The notes: generated by a model not told the origin, from the sequence alone. A stretch of 26,541 nucleotides of DNA from Bin87 sp964502995 (GCA_964502995.1 CAZCZB010000037.1:1-26541), one strand, 5' to 3'. Counted from the first letter of the stretch, positions 6,395 through 16,315 are shown. Program-made: numbers and translations.

Positions 6395-9070
6395 TTACAC
6401 TGAACCGGCCTCAGCCAGCGCGGCCAACTCCGCCCTGGTTAGCCCCAACTCGCCGCACAGGACTTCTTCGTTGTGCTCCCCGATGTGGGGCGCACGCCGG
6501 GAGATCTGCCAGGGTGAGCCGTTGAATATGGCCCCCGGGCCCGGGTGTCGAAATGTCCTGCCAAGTTCCGGGTATTCCACGTCGGTCCAGAAGTTCCGGT
6601 CATCCAGGTGAGGGTCCTGCATGACCTCGTCCGGGGAACGGATCGCGCCCGCGTTGGAGGCGCGCTTCTGCAAGCCGTGATAGGCCTCGTCCCGAGGGAT
6701 GCTGGCGAGGAAGTTTTCAAAAACCCCGCGAATGTGTGACCTGTTGTCGTCGATCGCTGCCGGGTCCTGGTACTTTTCATCCAACAGGTCGCCCGCCATG
6801 CCGTGCTCATCCATCCACGGAGCGAGCGCAAGTATCCGCTCAGGGGTAACCTGGCCAACATTCACGTATTTTCCATCCGCGCAGCGGACCTGAGCGTTGG
6901 GCCCGGTGTCGGTGTTGCCGCCTCCGGTTCTGCGGGGAACCACAGTGTTTTTGTAAATGTACTGGTTTACGTGGCCCTCGGTCGTGAGCGCGCAGGCATC
7001 ATGCACCGAGGCATCTATGTATTGACCCCGCGCCGTAACCGACCGGTTGACCAGCGCCGCGGTAATGGCGATGTAGGCGTAGTGACTCCCGATATGCCAG
7101 GCCTGCCCTCCTCCCGGAGCTATTGGCGGCGCACCGGGCACGACGTCGTTGTCATATCCGCACCTGGCCATCTGCCCGCCCGCCGCCAGATGCAGCAGGT
7201 CGCTGGTCTGGAATTCCTGCCACGGGCCAGTCTGCCCAAAGGGGGTCAGTGAGCACATGATCAGCCCGGGGTTGCCCTTCGCCAGATCATCGTACCCCAG
7301 CCCCAGGGACGCCATGTAACCGGGCCTGGCGGTCTCCAGTATCACATCCGCCTTCTCCGCCATTTGCCGGAACAGCCGGCGCCCGTCCTCAGTCTCCAGG
7401 TTCAGGGTAACCCCCCGCTTGGAGGTGTTGTAATGCCAGAAGTACAGGCTGTTTTCCCGATCCGGCACGTCCTGGTAGAAAGGCCCCGCGGCCCGCGTTG
7501 ACTCGCCGCCCGGAGGTTCAATCTTGATGACGTCGGCTCCCATGTCGGCCATCTGCTTGCCGCACCACTGCCCCTTCTCATCGGCCAGCTCCAGCACGCG
7601 CAGGCCCCCGAAGGCCCCGGCAGCGTCCTGATCCGGCGGGGACGCCGGCGACGGCGCAGGATTCGCTATTGGATCATTCCCGCTCCACTGTACGGGCGAG
7701 GCATCCTCCATCATATCCTTGAGATAAGGATAATCTTCCATGCTGAGGTCCCTCGGCCAGAAGGTGCCCTCGACGAAGCCGCTCACCAGCTCTTCGTGGC
7801 TGATCCCCAACAATCCCTGATACACCTCCTTGTTGTGCCCGCCAATCAGCGGCCCTGACCGGCTGTTGATTACCGGCGTCTCCGACATCTTGAAGGGAGC
7901 GTTCTGGAGAGGCCAGGTCCCCAGCGCGAGATGATTCACGTCCCGGAAGATCTCTCGATGCCTGAGCTGGGGGTCGTTTTCCACGCGATCCTGGCTGCTC
8001 TGAACGGGCATGGCTGGTACGCCTGCCGCCTGGCAATGCTCCATGATTTCGTACTTGCCAAGGGTCTTGGTCCACGCCTCTATCCCCTGGTCCATCTCTT
8101 CCTGGTGCTCCAGGCGACCATCGAGGGTGGCGAATTTTGCGCCGGTGGCCCATCCGGGAGAGCCCATTACCTCCACCAACTTCCGCCACTCATGGTCGGA
8201 GAAGCAGGCTATGGCGCACCAGTCATTGTGCTCGCCCGGGCCGGTCCTGTAGGCGTTATGGGGCGCCCCGGTCCTTCCGCGGTAGTTGTCCACCAGGGGC
8301 GTGCCCGGCCAGTGGCCGCGGTTGCCCGGCGGGTAGCCCTCCCGCATGGTGGAACGACCGTTGGCCTGGATGTCCAGGAAAGCGGCGCCGTTGAGGGGGA
8401 CGCCCAGTATCCATTGGGAACTGTCAACATGCTGACCCTGACCGGTCATGTTGCGATGGTAAATCGCGCTCAGGGCATACATGGCCCCGTACAGGCCGCC
8501 GGTGTCGTCCAGGTAGGACCAACCCCAACCGGCCGGCGGCTTGTCCGGCAGGCCCGAGGTGTAGGTCATGCCGGAAAGGGCTTGCGCGATGGCCCCCATG
8601 GTTTGATACTCCCGGTCCCGACCCGTGTGGCCGAAACCGGACATGGAGAGGTAAATGATGTCGGGCCTGAGCTTCTTCATTTCCTCGTAGCCCAGACCCC
8701 ACCGATCCAAGACGCCGAATGCGAAGTTTTCGATAACGATGTCGGACATGGCCACCAGGCGCCGGGTCAGTTCAATGCCTCGCTCGGTGCGAGTGTTCAG
8801 GGTGATGCTCAGCTTGTTGGAGTTGGTATCGCTGAAATGGCCGTTGGTGTTGAGGTTGGCGGGCAGGCCCTCGGGGGTACCCGATCCATTGGCAACGTTG
8901 TCGCCGCGGGTGTTGGGTCGCTGGGGCCATTCGACCTTGATAACCTCGGCGCCCAGCGCGCCCAGCCATCGCGTACACCAGGGACCCGCCCTGACCCAGG
9001 TGAAATCCAGCACTCGGATTCCCGACAAGGCTCCAGGCGCAATTGGCGCATCTGCTCCGGCGTGTACCAT
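6395..9070 (-). CDS. Double-domain CaiB/BaiF (family III) CoA-transferase, active Asp in first half
   Basis: Family III CoA-transferases move CoA between carboxylic acids through an aspartyl-CoA intermediate; single-domain members are ~400 aa and form interlocked dimers. This 891-aa protein holds two copies: residues ~15-440 (GIRVLDFTWVRAGPWCTRWL, GLGYEEMKKLRPDIIYLSMS) and ~487-885 (GLRVLELADEKGQWCGKQMA, GLGYDDL). A Pro/Ala-rich linker (~465-485) joins them. In the first half the conserved aspartate position is filled (Asp188 in YLDDTGGLYG, 25 residues before the Gln of TGQGQ). In the second half the same place reads QAWHIGSHYA and no acidic residue occurs from 645 to 684. The start is fixed by a strong GGAGGTGAT seven bases before the ATG. 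The substrate is unknown; the gene appears to be transcribed alone. Confidence 0.9.
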   Translation of the reverse strand: MVHAGADAPIAPGALSGIRVLDFTWVRAGPWCTRWLGALGAEVIKVEWPQRPNTRGDNVANGSGTPEGLPANLNTNGHFSDTNSNKLSITLNTRTERGIELTRRLVAMSDIVIENFAFGVLDRWGLGYEEMKKLRPDIIYLSMSGFGHTGRDREYQTMGAIAQALSGMTYTSGLPDKPPAGWGWSYLDDTGGLYGAMYALSAIYHRNMTGQGQHVDSSQWILGVPLNGAAFLDIQANGRSTMREGYPPGNRGHWPGTPLVDNYRGRTGAPHNAYRTGPGEHNDWCAIACFSDHEWRKLVEVMGSPGWATGAKFATLDGRLEHQEEMDQGIEAWTKTLGKYEIMEHCQAAGVPAMPVQSSQDRVENDPQLRHREIFRDVNHLALGTWPLQNAPFKMSETPVINSRSGPLIGGHNKEVYQGLLGISHEELVSGFVEGTFWPRDLSMEDYPYLKDMMEDASPVQWSGNDPIANPAPSPASPPDQDAAGAFGGLRVLELADEKGQWCGKQMADMGADVIKIEPPGGESTRAAGPFYQDVPDRENSLYFWHYNTSKRGVTLNLETEDGRRLFRQMAEKADVILETARPGYMASLGLGYDDLAKGNPGLIMCSLTPFGQTGPWQEFQTSDLLHLAAGGQMARCGYDNDVVPGAPPIAPGGGQAWHIGSHYAYIAITAALVNRSVTARGQYIDASVHDACALTTEGHVNQYIYKNTVVPRRTGGGNTDTGPNAQVRCADGKYVNVGQVTPERILALAPWMDEHGMAGDLLDEKYQDPAAIDDNRSHIRGVFENFLASIPRDEAYHGLQKRASNAGAIRSPDEVMQDPHLDDRNFWTDVEYPELGRTFRHPGPGAIFNGSPWQISRRAPHIGEHNEEVLCGELGLTRAELAALAEAGSV

Positions 9071-9459
9071 TGCATCACCTCCCGGCTGTGGCTGTCATGG
9101 GGTTGACTGGCCGTATTCTAACCCAACGCGGTCGATGGGGGTTGCCGAAAAACAAGGTTGGCTATTGACGACGGCAAGGCGTGCTGTTGAACCAGCAGAT
9201 TACCCAGAAAGTGGCCGACCAAGGCAAGCGACCCAAAGACGAACGGGATGGCGCCTACTCGCTCCAAGTCCTCTCCGGCCAGGACACGACTGCCCGGATG
9301 TCAGGTTGCGTCGCGTAACGTAACGTGGGAATCGTCCTCCTTAGGGTAAACACCAGAACAGCGCGAATCGCCCGCCATCCGAGGGGAGCAAAGCGATTGG
9401 TGGTGCGACGTTGCGGTAATATCTCTTGTCGAGGCAAAGGATGACTCAGGAACGAAACC
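9071..9459. other. Divergent intergenic region
   Basis: Lies between the leftward CoA-transferase and the rightward restriction-modification gene, so it should hold promoters for both. The Shine-Dalgarno of the leftward gene is at 9074-9082. A 45-codon plus-strand frame (9181-9318) is open but has no start signal or recognised domain. A TAATAT hexamer near 9418 is a weak -10 candidate for the rightward gene, without a good -35 at normal spacing. Confidence 0.45.
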
Positions 9460-12400
9460 ATGCCAGATCCCACTGAATCGGTTGTCATCGCGGAGGCGAT
9501 CGACACCATTGCGCGCATGAGCAATCACAGCGCTGACGGCCGGTGGTTGCAAGATCTCGCCGTTACCGTCGCGCCGCACATCAAAGAGTGGGATGTGTCC
9601 CGGTGCTACCACTGGTCGGAATGGCCGGGCGCCAGCGTATGGTTCCCCAACGACACCGCTCAGGACACCGGCATTGACCTGGTAGCCGTGAGACGGAGCG
9701 ACGGGCAGCACATCGCAATCCACTGCCGGCCTGGCCCGTTGAACGACGCGGACCGGTTTATACCCATCAGCGAATCAGAGATCGCGAGCTTCGTTGCATC
9801 GTCGGCGGACACATTCTGGTCCGAGCGCTGGATTCTCACGACTGGACACGACGTGTTCACCGGGAATCCACAACAGGCGTTGTTGACCATGGATAACCAC
9901 GTCAAGGTGGTGAACATCGCGGATGACCTCCGGCAACAATCAGCCAGTTTCGGCGAGGAGAACTGCCCACATTGCGATCCTCATAACGCAAACGATGACG
10001 ATCGGATTCAATCCAGAACCTGCATGCAGAACGAAGCGGTTGCAGAAAGCGTGCGGATCCTCAAGGAGCACGAACGGTCCGAGAGTGGGGGACTGCCCAT
10101 CGGTCAGGCCCGCGGAAAAATAATCTTGCCGTGCGCCACCGGCAAAACCCGTATCTCGTTGCGGATTGTGGAAGAACTCACGGAGCCCGGTGAGCTGTCC
10201 ATTGTACTTTGCCCATCAATCGCTCTGGTCGCTCAGATCAGGCGCGAATACCTCCGGAATGCCACCAACGCCATCAGGGCGCTGGCGGTCTGCTCGGACG
10301 AAACCGCCGGCTATGATCCCCGCAAGGAAGGTACACGCAACTCCGCCGAGGACCCCACACTGGACAATAGCAACGTCAGCGCGTCGCAACTGAAGGGAAT
10401 GGTCACCACCAACCCTGCTGAAATCGCCGATTGGATAAAAAACGGTCGCGCAACAGATCAATTGAGTGTGATCTTTGGTACCTATCAGAGCGGCCGGCGC
10501 ATATCGGAAGCTCTCGTCGAAACGGGCGTAACTGCCAAAGTCCTTATCGCAGATGAGGCCCATCGCACGGCCGGCCTCCGCAGAAAGCTATACGCCCGTA
10601 ACGCAACGCTCACGGACGCCGAACGACGCATCCGTGATTTCACTCTGTGCCACGACAATGGTGCGTTCCCGGCCACTTATCGCGTTTACCAGACTGCCAC
10701 CCCTCGCATCTACGACTTCAGTCGGATGAGCGCGAGTCGTTCGAACGACTGGATCGTCCGAACCATGGATGACGAGGCCACTTTTGGCGTCGAGCTGTAC
10801 CGGAAAAGCTACGTGGAGGCAGTCAGAAACGGCTGGCTTTCGGATTACCGCATAATCGCGGTGGGCGTGAACGATCCCGACGCCCTCCAATTGGCGAATG
10901 AACTCGCCGCATCAACCGCCAGTCAGGGACGAAACGCACTGACCACCACCCATTTCCTGCGCGGATTGGCCTTTGCCCTGTCAATGTCCGGCGCCACCAG
11001 AACCGAAGAAAACGCTGCCGACGTCATCGAGTCCTGCATCGCGTTCATGAACACGGTGAACCGGTCGAAAAACATGGCGCGGCACCTCCAGTCCGACACG
11101 GTTCGGCAATGGCTCCAGGATTGGCTGCACGAAAACAGGAACGGTCGGCCCGCCGCCCCGTACACGTTGGAACACCTGGACGCGAACAGCAACGTGATGG
11201 CGCGCGAGGATGCCAAGCGCCGCCTGGCCGAATCCAGCGGCGCTCATCCGCACGGCATCGTCAACGTCGGCATATTCGGGGAGGGTACCGACTCGCCGTC
11301 CCTGAAGGCGGTGGCCTTTCTGGAAGCCAGAAAAAGCCCGATCGACGTCATTCAGGCCGTCGGACGCGCCATGCGCACCGCGCCGGGAAAAGCAACGGGT
11401 TACATAATCTGCCCGATTGTGATTCCCCCAAACGTCGACCCGGAACAATGGCTTGGCACCAGCGCGATGGACGAGGGCTGGCAGGAATTGGGACAGATAC
11501 TGCTGGCCCTCCGCGCTCACGACCAACGCGTCGAGGACAACCTCCCTGAACTTTTGCAACTTTTCCTCCCCGAACCGCCGGAGATTCAGCGCACCATCGT
11601 CGCCCTGGTGGCCGGCGAAGACAAGCGAATTGAGTATCGGGAACACGAAGGGGCGCCTGGCGAGGCTCAATCCGCCGTGGAACGCGTACTGGATGGTGAA
11701 AGTACCCTGGCTGAGGAATTTTATTCTCTCGATGCCTACGGACCACACGCAGGCGCAGTTGGCAAATGTGCATCACACGGCGCGAGCGACACGTTGATCT
11801 CAACCCAACCGGGGCAATTCCAGCAGACGCAGCCACCAAAGTCTCATGCGGACGAACCCACGCAGATCGTGACGGGGAAGAGAAACACCGACGGCACCGT
11901 TGAACTCCGCTTGGCCAGCGTCGCCCGTGCCAAACCGGCGTCGGACGGTACCCGTGGCGAAGTGGACATCCCGAAGTCCAGGGCCAAAGCCAGGGCGATG
12001 ATCAACAAAGGCGAAGGAGTGCGCCTTGTCCCCGCCGCCGCCGGGGCGTTCCGACAAACAACCGGAGATCGGCGTGAAGATCGCTGCGCGATGCGGTTGG
12101 TCCGGCTCAATGATCTGGGCGGGGAGTCCAACCCCATAAAAACGAACCTGCTGTCAAGGTCGGGATTGCAGGAAAACCGGGTGGTCAGGGATCTGAATCT
12201 CCTGGAATCCGGAGTCAGGGAGGCTGCCCACCACCTGGAGAGCGACGGACTGCAACCGGTCCTGGACCGGCACTTCGGATTGGCCAATCTGAAACATAAC
12301 GCACAAAACAAACAGGCCGACGGATGCACCATAGCCGCGCTGTTGATAATGAACGCAGCGATGTTGCACCAGCGCATCAGCAACGGACGCTGGCTGCCCG

Positions 12401-14562
12401 CCGTGCGCGATCTTGCCACGCTGAAGAACGCGGTGGACGTGGTTGGCGCAACCTGCCGCGAGTGGGAGGGGATAATGGGCCACGGCTTCCGCCCGGTCCT
12501 CCTACCCGCGCTGGAAACCGTCCACGCTGTGGAAGAATCCGGCAAAACCGCAGGAATCGAAAGGGCGCTGCGCCACATCACCGCGGAGGCCGAGCGCATC
12601 GCTGAAACTTACGCCGACATGGGTGCGGATCACGCAGGCGCCCTCTTCAACCGGGTCATGGGCAACCAGGCGTCCGACGGGGCGTACTTCACCCGACCGG
12701 TGGCGGCGTCCATCGCGGCCAGGTTGACTTTGGACGCATGCGGCCAGCAGGATTGGACCGATCCCGCGGTCTGGCGGGCGCACAAAACGGTCGATCTGGC
12801 GTGCGGCAGCGGCACGCTGCTGGCCGCCGTCCTTGCCGACATGAAACGCCGGGCGCGGGCGCAGGGCGCAAACCCGGAGCAAATCGCCTCGCTTCAGAAA
12901 CTGGCCGTTGAAGAAACCATCAAGGGACTGGATATCAACCCGGTGTCCCTGCAACTCGCGGCCTCTCAACTCACCGCCGGCAACCAGGACGTTCGTTATC
13001 GCCAAATGGGCCTCCATCTGTTGCCTTACGGACCGTCTGCGGAAGAGCCTACGAGGGTGTTCGCTGGAACCCTTGAACTCCTGGCCCAGCAGGCAATCGT
13101 TCCCGGGCCGCACGGCCAGGGTGATGACGGCGCGCGCTTCGAGTCTCGGAGCATCCGGCCTGCGGACGACGCAAGCTTCGAAAATGCGGCGGAAGCGGCT
13201 CGTGATGCCCGAATTGTCATAATGAACCCGCCATTCACCGGCCGTTCCAAGATGGGCGAAAAGTTCTCAGCAGACACGCAGAAGGCCATGCGAAGTCGCG
13301 TAGATGCGCTGCAGAAGCTCCTCATCGCCAGCGATCAGGAAATGCAGGGATTCTCCGACAAGCGATCCATTGGTCCATTGTTCGTTGCCCTGGCCGAACA
13401 CTGCGCGAGACCATCCGACGGCATGATGACCATGGTCCATCCAACCATAGCCCTCACGACCACGACGGGGCGTCCCGAAAGAATGTTGCTGGCGCGCAGA
13501 TTCCACATCCAAACCGTGTTGACCTGCCACCTACCCGGCCAATCCAACATGGTACAGGGCAGCAACATCAACGAGAGCCTCATCTTCACCGCGAAAAACC
13601 AGGGCAACAGGACTCACACCAAGTTCATCAACCTTGACCGAATGCCCGTGAGTGAAGACGAGGTGGATAACCTCTACCGCGCAATAGCGTCATGTACCGA
13701 GGGGGATCTGGCCAATGGTTGGGGCGTGGTCTTCCACTGGCCCTACGAGCGCATGATGGAAGGGGACTGGACGGCGGCCATTTGGCGCTCGCCGGAATTG
13801 GCCGAAACTGCCGCCGCATTGTCGGAAAACACTGATCTGCCAGCCATCTCTGATTTGCACGGAGTTTCAATCAGCATGACCGAGGGAGTGGTGAACGCGC
13901 CGTTCCGGGAAACCGAACATGGCGCAGCCGGGGCGATCCCCGTTCTGAGGATGTCAGGCGCTGACGGGCAGAAAACGGTGGAGGCGTCGCCCGACGCGCA
14001 CTATGCTCACGAGGCCCGGTTCCGGTCGTGCGGCGATCTTGTTGGCAGAGCCGTCGACACGGAGGCCGGTATGATCCGCAAGGCGGGGCACCTGCTGGTC
14101 ACCGCCGGTCAGGACAGCGGGGCCGCCAGGCTGACCGCGGTTGCCGGCGACACCAGGTGCGTGGGCACCAGCTGGATGCCGGTCAGCGGTTTGTCCCCCG
14201 GAGAAGCCAGGGCCCTGGCGGTGTTCATCAACTCCACCCCTGGGCGCATACAACTCATGCGGAGCATGGGCAGGAAACTGGCGTTTCCACTGTACCGTCC
14301 GGCCGCGGTCTACGCGATTCGCGTACCGGACATCAAGGATCCCTACGTGTTGGGTATCCTTGCCGACTGTTGGGACCGTACCCGGCACATGATGGCGCCT
14401 CAATTTCGCGATGGCGAATGCGAGGTGCGCCGTCTTTGGGATGAAGCAGTTGCCGATTGCCTGGGCTGGAATCCCGCCGGTCTGGCTCACCTCAGGGAAT
14501 TGCTCCACCGCGAGCCACACACCCGCAACCTGGGCTATAACCAATACGCCGACGCCGAATGA
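9460..14562 (+). CDS. Type ISP-like single-chain restriction-modification protein (nuclease-like + helicase + N6-methyltransferase)
   Basis: The 1700-aa order matches single-polypeptide type ISP enzymes (LlaGI/LlaBIII class, ~1570 aa): a PD-(D/E)xK/Mrr-like N-domain, SF2 translocase, N6-adenine methyltransferase and C-terminal target recognition. Residues ~15-150 are nuclease-like, with GIDLVA at Asp73 followed by AIHCRPG. The helicase has Walker A ATGKT (226-230), DEAH (365-368), a QTATP motif and motif VI QAVGRAMR (632-639). A long coupler follows. The methyltransferase has GAYFTRP (1074-1080), SAM motif I DLACGSGT (1112-1119) and catalytic NPPF (1256-1259). Residues ~1330-1700 are the probable recognition domain. 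The nuclease site is odd: His88-Cys-Arg90 stands where (E/Q)xK is expected, so cleavage may be lost. No R, M or S partner gene is adjacent. The start has AGGA about 10 bases upstream. Confidence 0.88.
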   Translation: MPDPTESVVIAEAIDTIARMSNHSADGRWLQDLAVTVAPHIKEWDVSRCYHWSEWPGASVWFPNDTAQDTGIDLVAVRRSDGQHIAIHCRPGPLNDADRFIPISESEIASFVASSADTFWSERWILTTGHDVFTGNPQQALLTMDNHVKVVNIADDLRQQSASFGEENCPHCDPHNANDDDRIQSRTCMQNEAVAESVRILKEHERSESGGLPIGQARGKIILPCATGKTRISLRIVEELTEPGELSIVLCPSIALVAQIRREYLRNATNAIRALAVCSDETAGYDPRKEGTRNSAEDPTLDNSNVSASQLKGMVTTNPAEIADWIKNGRATDQLSVIFGTYQSGRRISEALVETGVTAKVLIADEAHRTAGLRRKLYARNATLTDAERRIRDFTLCHDNGAFPATYRVYQTATPRIYDFSRMSASRSNDWIVRTMDDEATFGVELYRKSYVEAVRNGWLSDYRIIAVGVNDPDALQLANELAASTASQGRNALTTTHFLRGLAFALSMSGATRTEENAADVIESCIAFMNTVNRSKNMARHLQSDTVRQWLQDWLHENRNGRPAAPYTLEHLDANSNVMAREDAKRRLAESSGAHPHGIVNVGIFGEGTDSPSLKAVAFLEARKSPIDVIQAVGRAMRTAPGKATGYIICPIVIPPNVDPEQWLGTSAMDEGWQELGQILLALRAHDQRVEDNLPELLQLFLPEPPEIQRTIVALVAGEDKRIEYREHEGAPGEAQSAVERVLDGESTLAEEFYSLDAYGPHAGAVGKCASHGASDTLISTQPGQFQQTQPPKSHADEPTQIVTGKRNTDGTVELRLASVARAKPASDGTRGEVDIPKSRAKARAMINKGEGVRLVPAAAGAFRQTTGDRREDRCAMRLVRLNDLGGESNPIKTNLLSRSGLQENRVVRDLNLLESGVREAAHHLESDGLQPVLDRHFGLANLKHNAQNKQADGCTIAALLIMNAAMLHQRISNGRWLPAVRDLATLKNAVDVVGATCREWEGIMGHGFRPVLLPALETVHAVEESGKTAGIERALRHITAEAERIAETYADMGADHAGALFNRVMGNQASDGAYFTRPVAASIAARLTLDACGQQDWTDPAVWRAHKTVDLACGSGTLLAAVLADMKRRARAQGANPEQIASLQKLAVEETIKGLDINPVSLQLAASQLTAGNQDVRYRQMGLHLLPYGPSAEEPTRVFAGTLELLAQQAIVPGPHGQGDDGARFESRSIRPADDASFENAAEAARDARIVIMNPPFTGRSKMGEKFSADTQKAMRSRVDALQKLLIASDQEMQGFSDKRSIGPLFVALAEHCARPSDGMMTMVHPTIALTTTTGRPERMLLARRFHIQTVLTCHLPGQSNMVQGSNINESLIFTAKNQGNRTHTKFINLDRMPVSEDEVDNLYRAIASCTEGDLANGWGVVFHWPYERMMEGDWTAAIWRSPELAETAAALSENTDLPAISDLHGVSISMTEGVVNAPFRETEHGAAGAIPVLRMSGADGQKTVEASPDAHYAHEARFRSCGDLVGRAVDTEAGMIRKAGHLLVTAGQDSGAARLTAVAGDTRCVGTSWMPVSGLSPGEARALAVFINSTPGRIQLMRSMGRKLAFPLYRPAAVYAIRVPDIKDPYVLGILADCWDRTRHMMAPQFRDGECEVRRLWDEAVADCLGWNPAGLAHLRELLHREPHTRNLGYNQYADAE

Positions 14563-14880
14563 CGAGTAGCCTCAATAACCGTTCAGTTCCTCGAACCAAC
14601 TCCAACGAGCTTGGCCCAACCCGTACCGATTGGTGCGGTTCCAAGACCCGGTATTATTCATTCGTCGCGCGCTCGCCTCATCTAGTTTTGGCACAGCGGC
14701 ACGAGCAGGTGGTCGTCGTCCCCCAAATGCAGATCACAGCGGCGAGTCGGCATTTCCAATCATCCTGGACAGCTTGCGCCACATCGGACGATCCTGTAAG
14801 AATCGCCATCATAGACTCGGATTCGCCTGCCAGGCGCGCGTTGGAAGTGATCCACGACAGACCGGTACCAAGGTAGCCGG
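14563..14880. other. Intergenic stretch between convergent genes; possible weak ORF
   Basis: A 105-codon plus-strand frame (14559-14876) overlaps the stop of the restriction-modification gene (ATGA-type overlap) but has no ribosome-binding site, domain or biased composition. A minus-strand frame (14678-14926) overlaps the aminotransferase end and is equally unsupported. No clear terminator hairpin is visible for either converging gene. Confidence 0.4.
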
Positions 14881-15852
14881 CTAGAGGGATTCCAGGGCTC
14901 GTGCGATGCGTTCCACCCCTTCCCAAACCCGGTCGGCGGGCGATCGCATCAGGGCTATGCGGAAATGGCCTTCGCCGCTCGCGCCGAACCCGATGCCTGG
15001 AGTAACCACAACTCCTTCCCTTTCCACCAGCAGTTCGGCCATATCGGTGGATGACAGATCCGCCGAGTAACGTGGGAACAGGAATGTGGCTCCTTCGGGT
15101 CGCGGACAGTGTACGCCGGGGACTTGGGACAACCGCTCGACGCAGCGCACCCGCAGTTCATCACAGTCATCCCGCCACGTGGACAGGTGATCCTGGGGGC
15201 CTTCCAGGGCAGCCACCCCGGCCATCTGCACGAAAGGAGAAACAAAGCTGGCCGTCTGTTCCTGAATCTTCAACAGCGGCTCCAGCAGGTTTGACTGGCC
15301 CACGATGCAGCCCAACCGCCAGCCGGACATCGAATAAGCCTTGGTGAAGGTGTAACTGGTCAGGGTTCGCTCGGCCATGCCCTCCAGATTCGCGACGGTC
15401 ACGTGCCGATTGCCATCGTAGAGGAAGTATTCATAGGTCTCATCGCAAAGAACCAGCAGGTTCTGTTCCTGGGCCAGTTGCGCCACGGCTGTCAGTTCCT
15501 CCTCGGCCTCGATGTACGCATTGATGGCCTCATACAGGCCCATCTTGCTGCCAGGCGTGACCAGGATATCGCCGTCGGGATCGATGGCGCGGCCATTGTG
15601 GGCGGCAAGTTTCTCCGTCATGGCCTGACGCAACTCGGGCAGCCCTCGGGACGAGCTGATGTTGGTATGTCCCGCGTTCAGCGCCTGAATACCGGCGTCG
15701 ATGATGTGCTGCGGGGTCACGTGGTGCGGACTCGACTGGCCCAGGTCAATCACGTCGTGTCCCAGCCGGGCCAGTTGCCGTGCTTTTTCGCCGGCGGCCA
15801 GGGTGGCTGGCGGCTGTACTCGTTGAATGCGCTGCGCGGGGGCTCTGGTCAT
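14881..15852 (-). CDS. Class I/II PLP-dependent aminotransferase with internal in-frame deletion
   Basis: Fold-type I aminotransferase (aspartate aminotransferase superfamily), transferring an amino group between an amino acid and a 2-oxo acid with PLP. Visible: GLPELRQAMTEKL (70-82), ILVTPGSKMGLYEAINAYIE (96-115), the PLP-ring Asp137 with Tyr140 (CDETYEYF), the Schiff-base Lys171 (SYTFTKAYSMSGWRLG) and the substrate-carboxylate Arg298 (HFRIAL). The protein is 323 aa against a usual ~390. Right after IEAEEEL (114-120) it jumps to TAVAQLAQEQNLLVLCDE, skipping ~65-70 residues that normally include the aromatic residue stacking on PLP and the NPxNPTG motif. The frame is kept. The start has GAGGTGA just upstream. 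The product is probably inactive unless the deletion is an assembly error. Not obviously in an operon. Confidence 0.85.
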   Translation of the reverse strand: MTRAPAQRIQRVQPPATLAAGEKARQLARLGHDVIDLGQSSPHHVTPQHIIDAGIQALNAGHTNISSSRGLPELRQAMTEKLAAHNGRAIDPDGDILVTPGSKMGLYEAINAYIEAEEELTAVAQLAQEQNLLVLCDETYEYFLYDGNRHVTVANLEGMAERTLTSYTFTKAYSMSGWRLGCIVGQSNLLEPLLKIQEQTASFVSPFVQMAGVAALEGPQDHLSTWRDDCDELRVRCVERLSQVPGVHCPRPEGATFLFPRYSADLSSTDMAELLVEREGVVVTPGIGFGASGEGHFRIALMRSPADRVWEGVERIARALESL

Positions 15853-15914
15853 GGTTCACCTCTTTCCTTTCCGGGCGGTGTAGTTTAGCAACCCCGCCGC
15901 CAACGAACCATACG

Positions 15915-15936
15915 CCCGGCATCGCCGGGGGTTTTT
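15915..15936 (+). terminator. Possible rho-independent terminator
   Basis: CCCGGC (15915-15920), a 3-base loop and GCCGGG (15924-15929) followed by GG and TTTTT. Orientation is plus. It lies 5' of the leftward aminotransferase, so no plus-strand gene clearly needs it; it may be chance or shield the intergenic region. Confidence 0.35.
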
Positions 15937-16315
15937 GTCTTGCCGGGCTCGCCGGCGCGGTGATGGCAATGAAGGCCCTTGTGCCATCTAAACTGCCACC
16001 GCGTCGTCCACATTGGAACGGCTACGAACCCGGTGTGAGACTACCGGCATGGAAAACCAAACCGGCCGATTGGAACTATCTCGCTACCATGGCATGTACG
16101 GAGGGCGGTTTCGACGTCTGCAAAATTCCCGGCAATGGCTTGAGGAAGAGATCACCACGGGCCCAAGCCTCAACAACGTCCGGTAAATGCGCCACCGTTC
16201 CGGTTGGACGTATCCGCCTGATCGGTCCACGGCCCCGGAATTGCGGTCTGGCACGCCCGCATGTCGGCTGGAGCTTCACCGGACGTGATTGATGCGAATC
16301 AACGGTCGGGAGCGG
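15937..16315. other. Intergenic stretch without a supported gene
   Basis: Separates the 5' end of the aminotransferase from the 3' end of the CARDB/LRR surface protein. Open frames exist on the plus strand (to 16292) but show no recognised domain or start signal. No hairpin with T-run was found at the 3' end of the leftward surface-protein gene. Confidence 0.45.

Noticed and set aside
7931..9106. Long plus-strand open frame (391 codons) antisense to the 891-aa CoA-transferase
   Set aside because: Shadow of a well-supported gene with strong family motifs; no domain or start signal of its own.
9460..14562. Interpretation as a BREX PglX or plain type I HsdM protein
   Set aside because: The chain contains a full SF2 helicase and an N-terminal nuclease-like domain before the methyltransferase, which fits type ISP order and not PglX or HsdM.
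14559..14876. 105-codon plus-strand ORF overlapping the stop of the restriction-modification gene
   Set aside because: The ATGA overlap is attractive, but there is no ribosome-binding site, domain or biased composition; kept only as part of the intergenic note.
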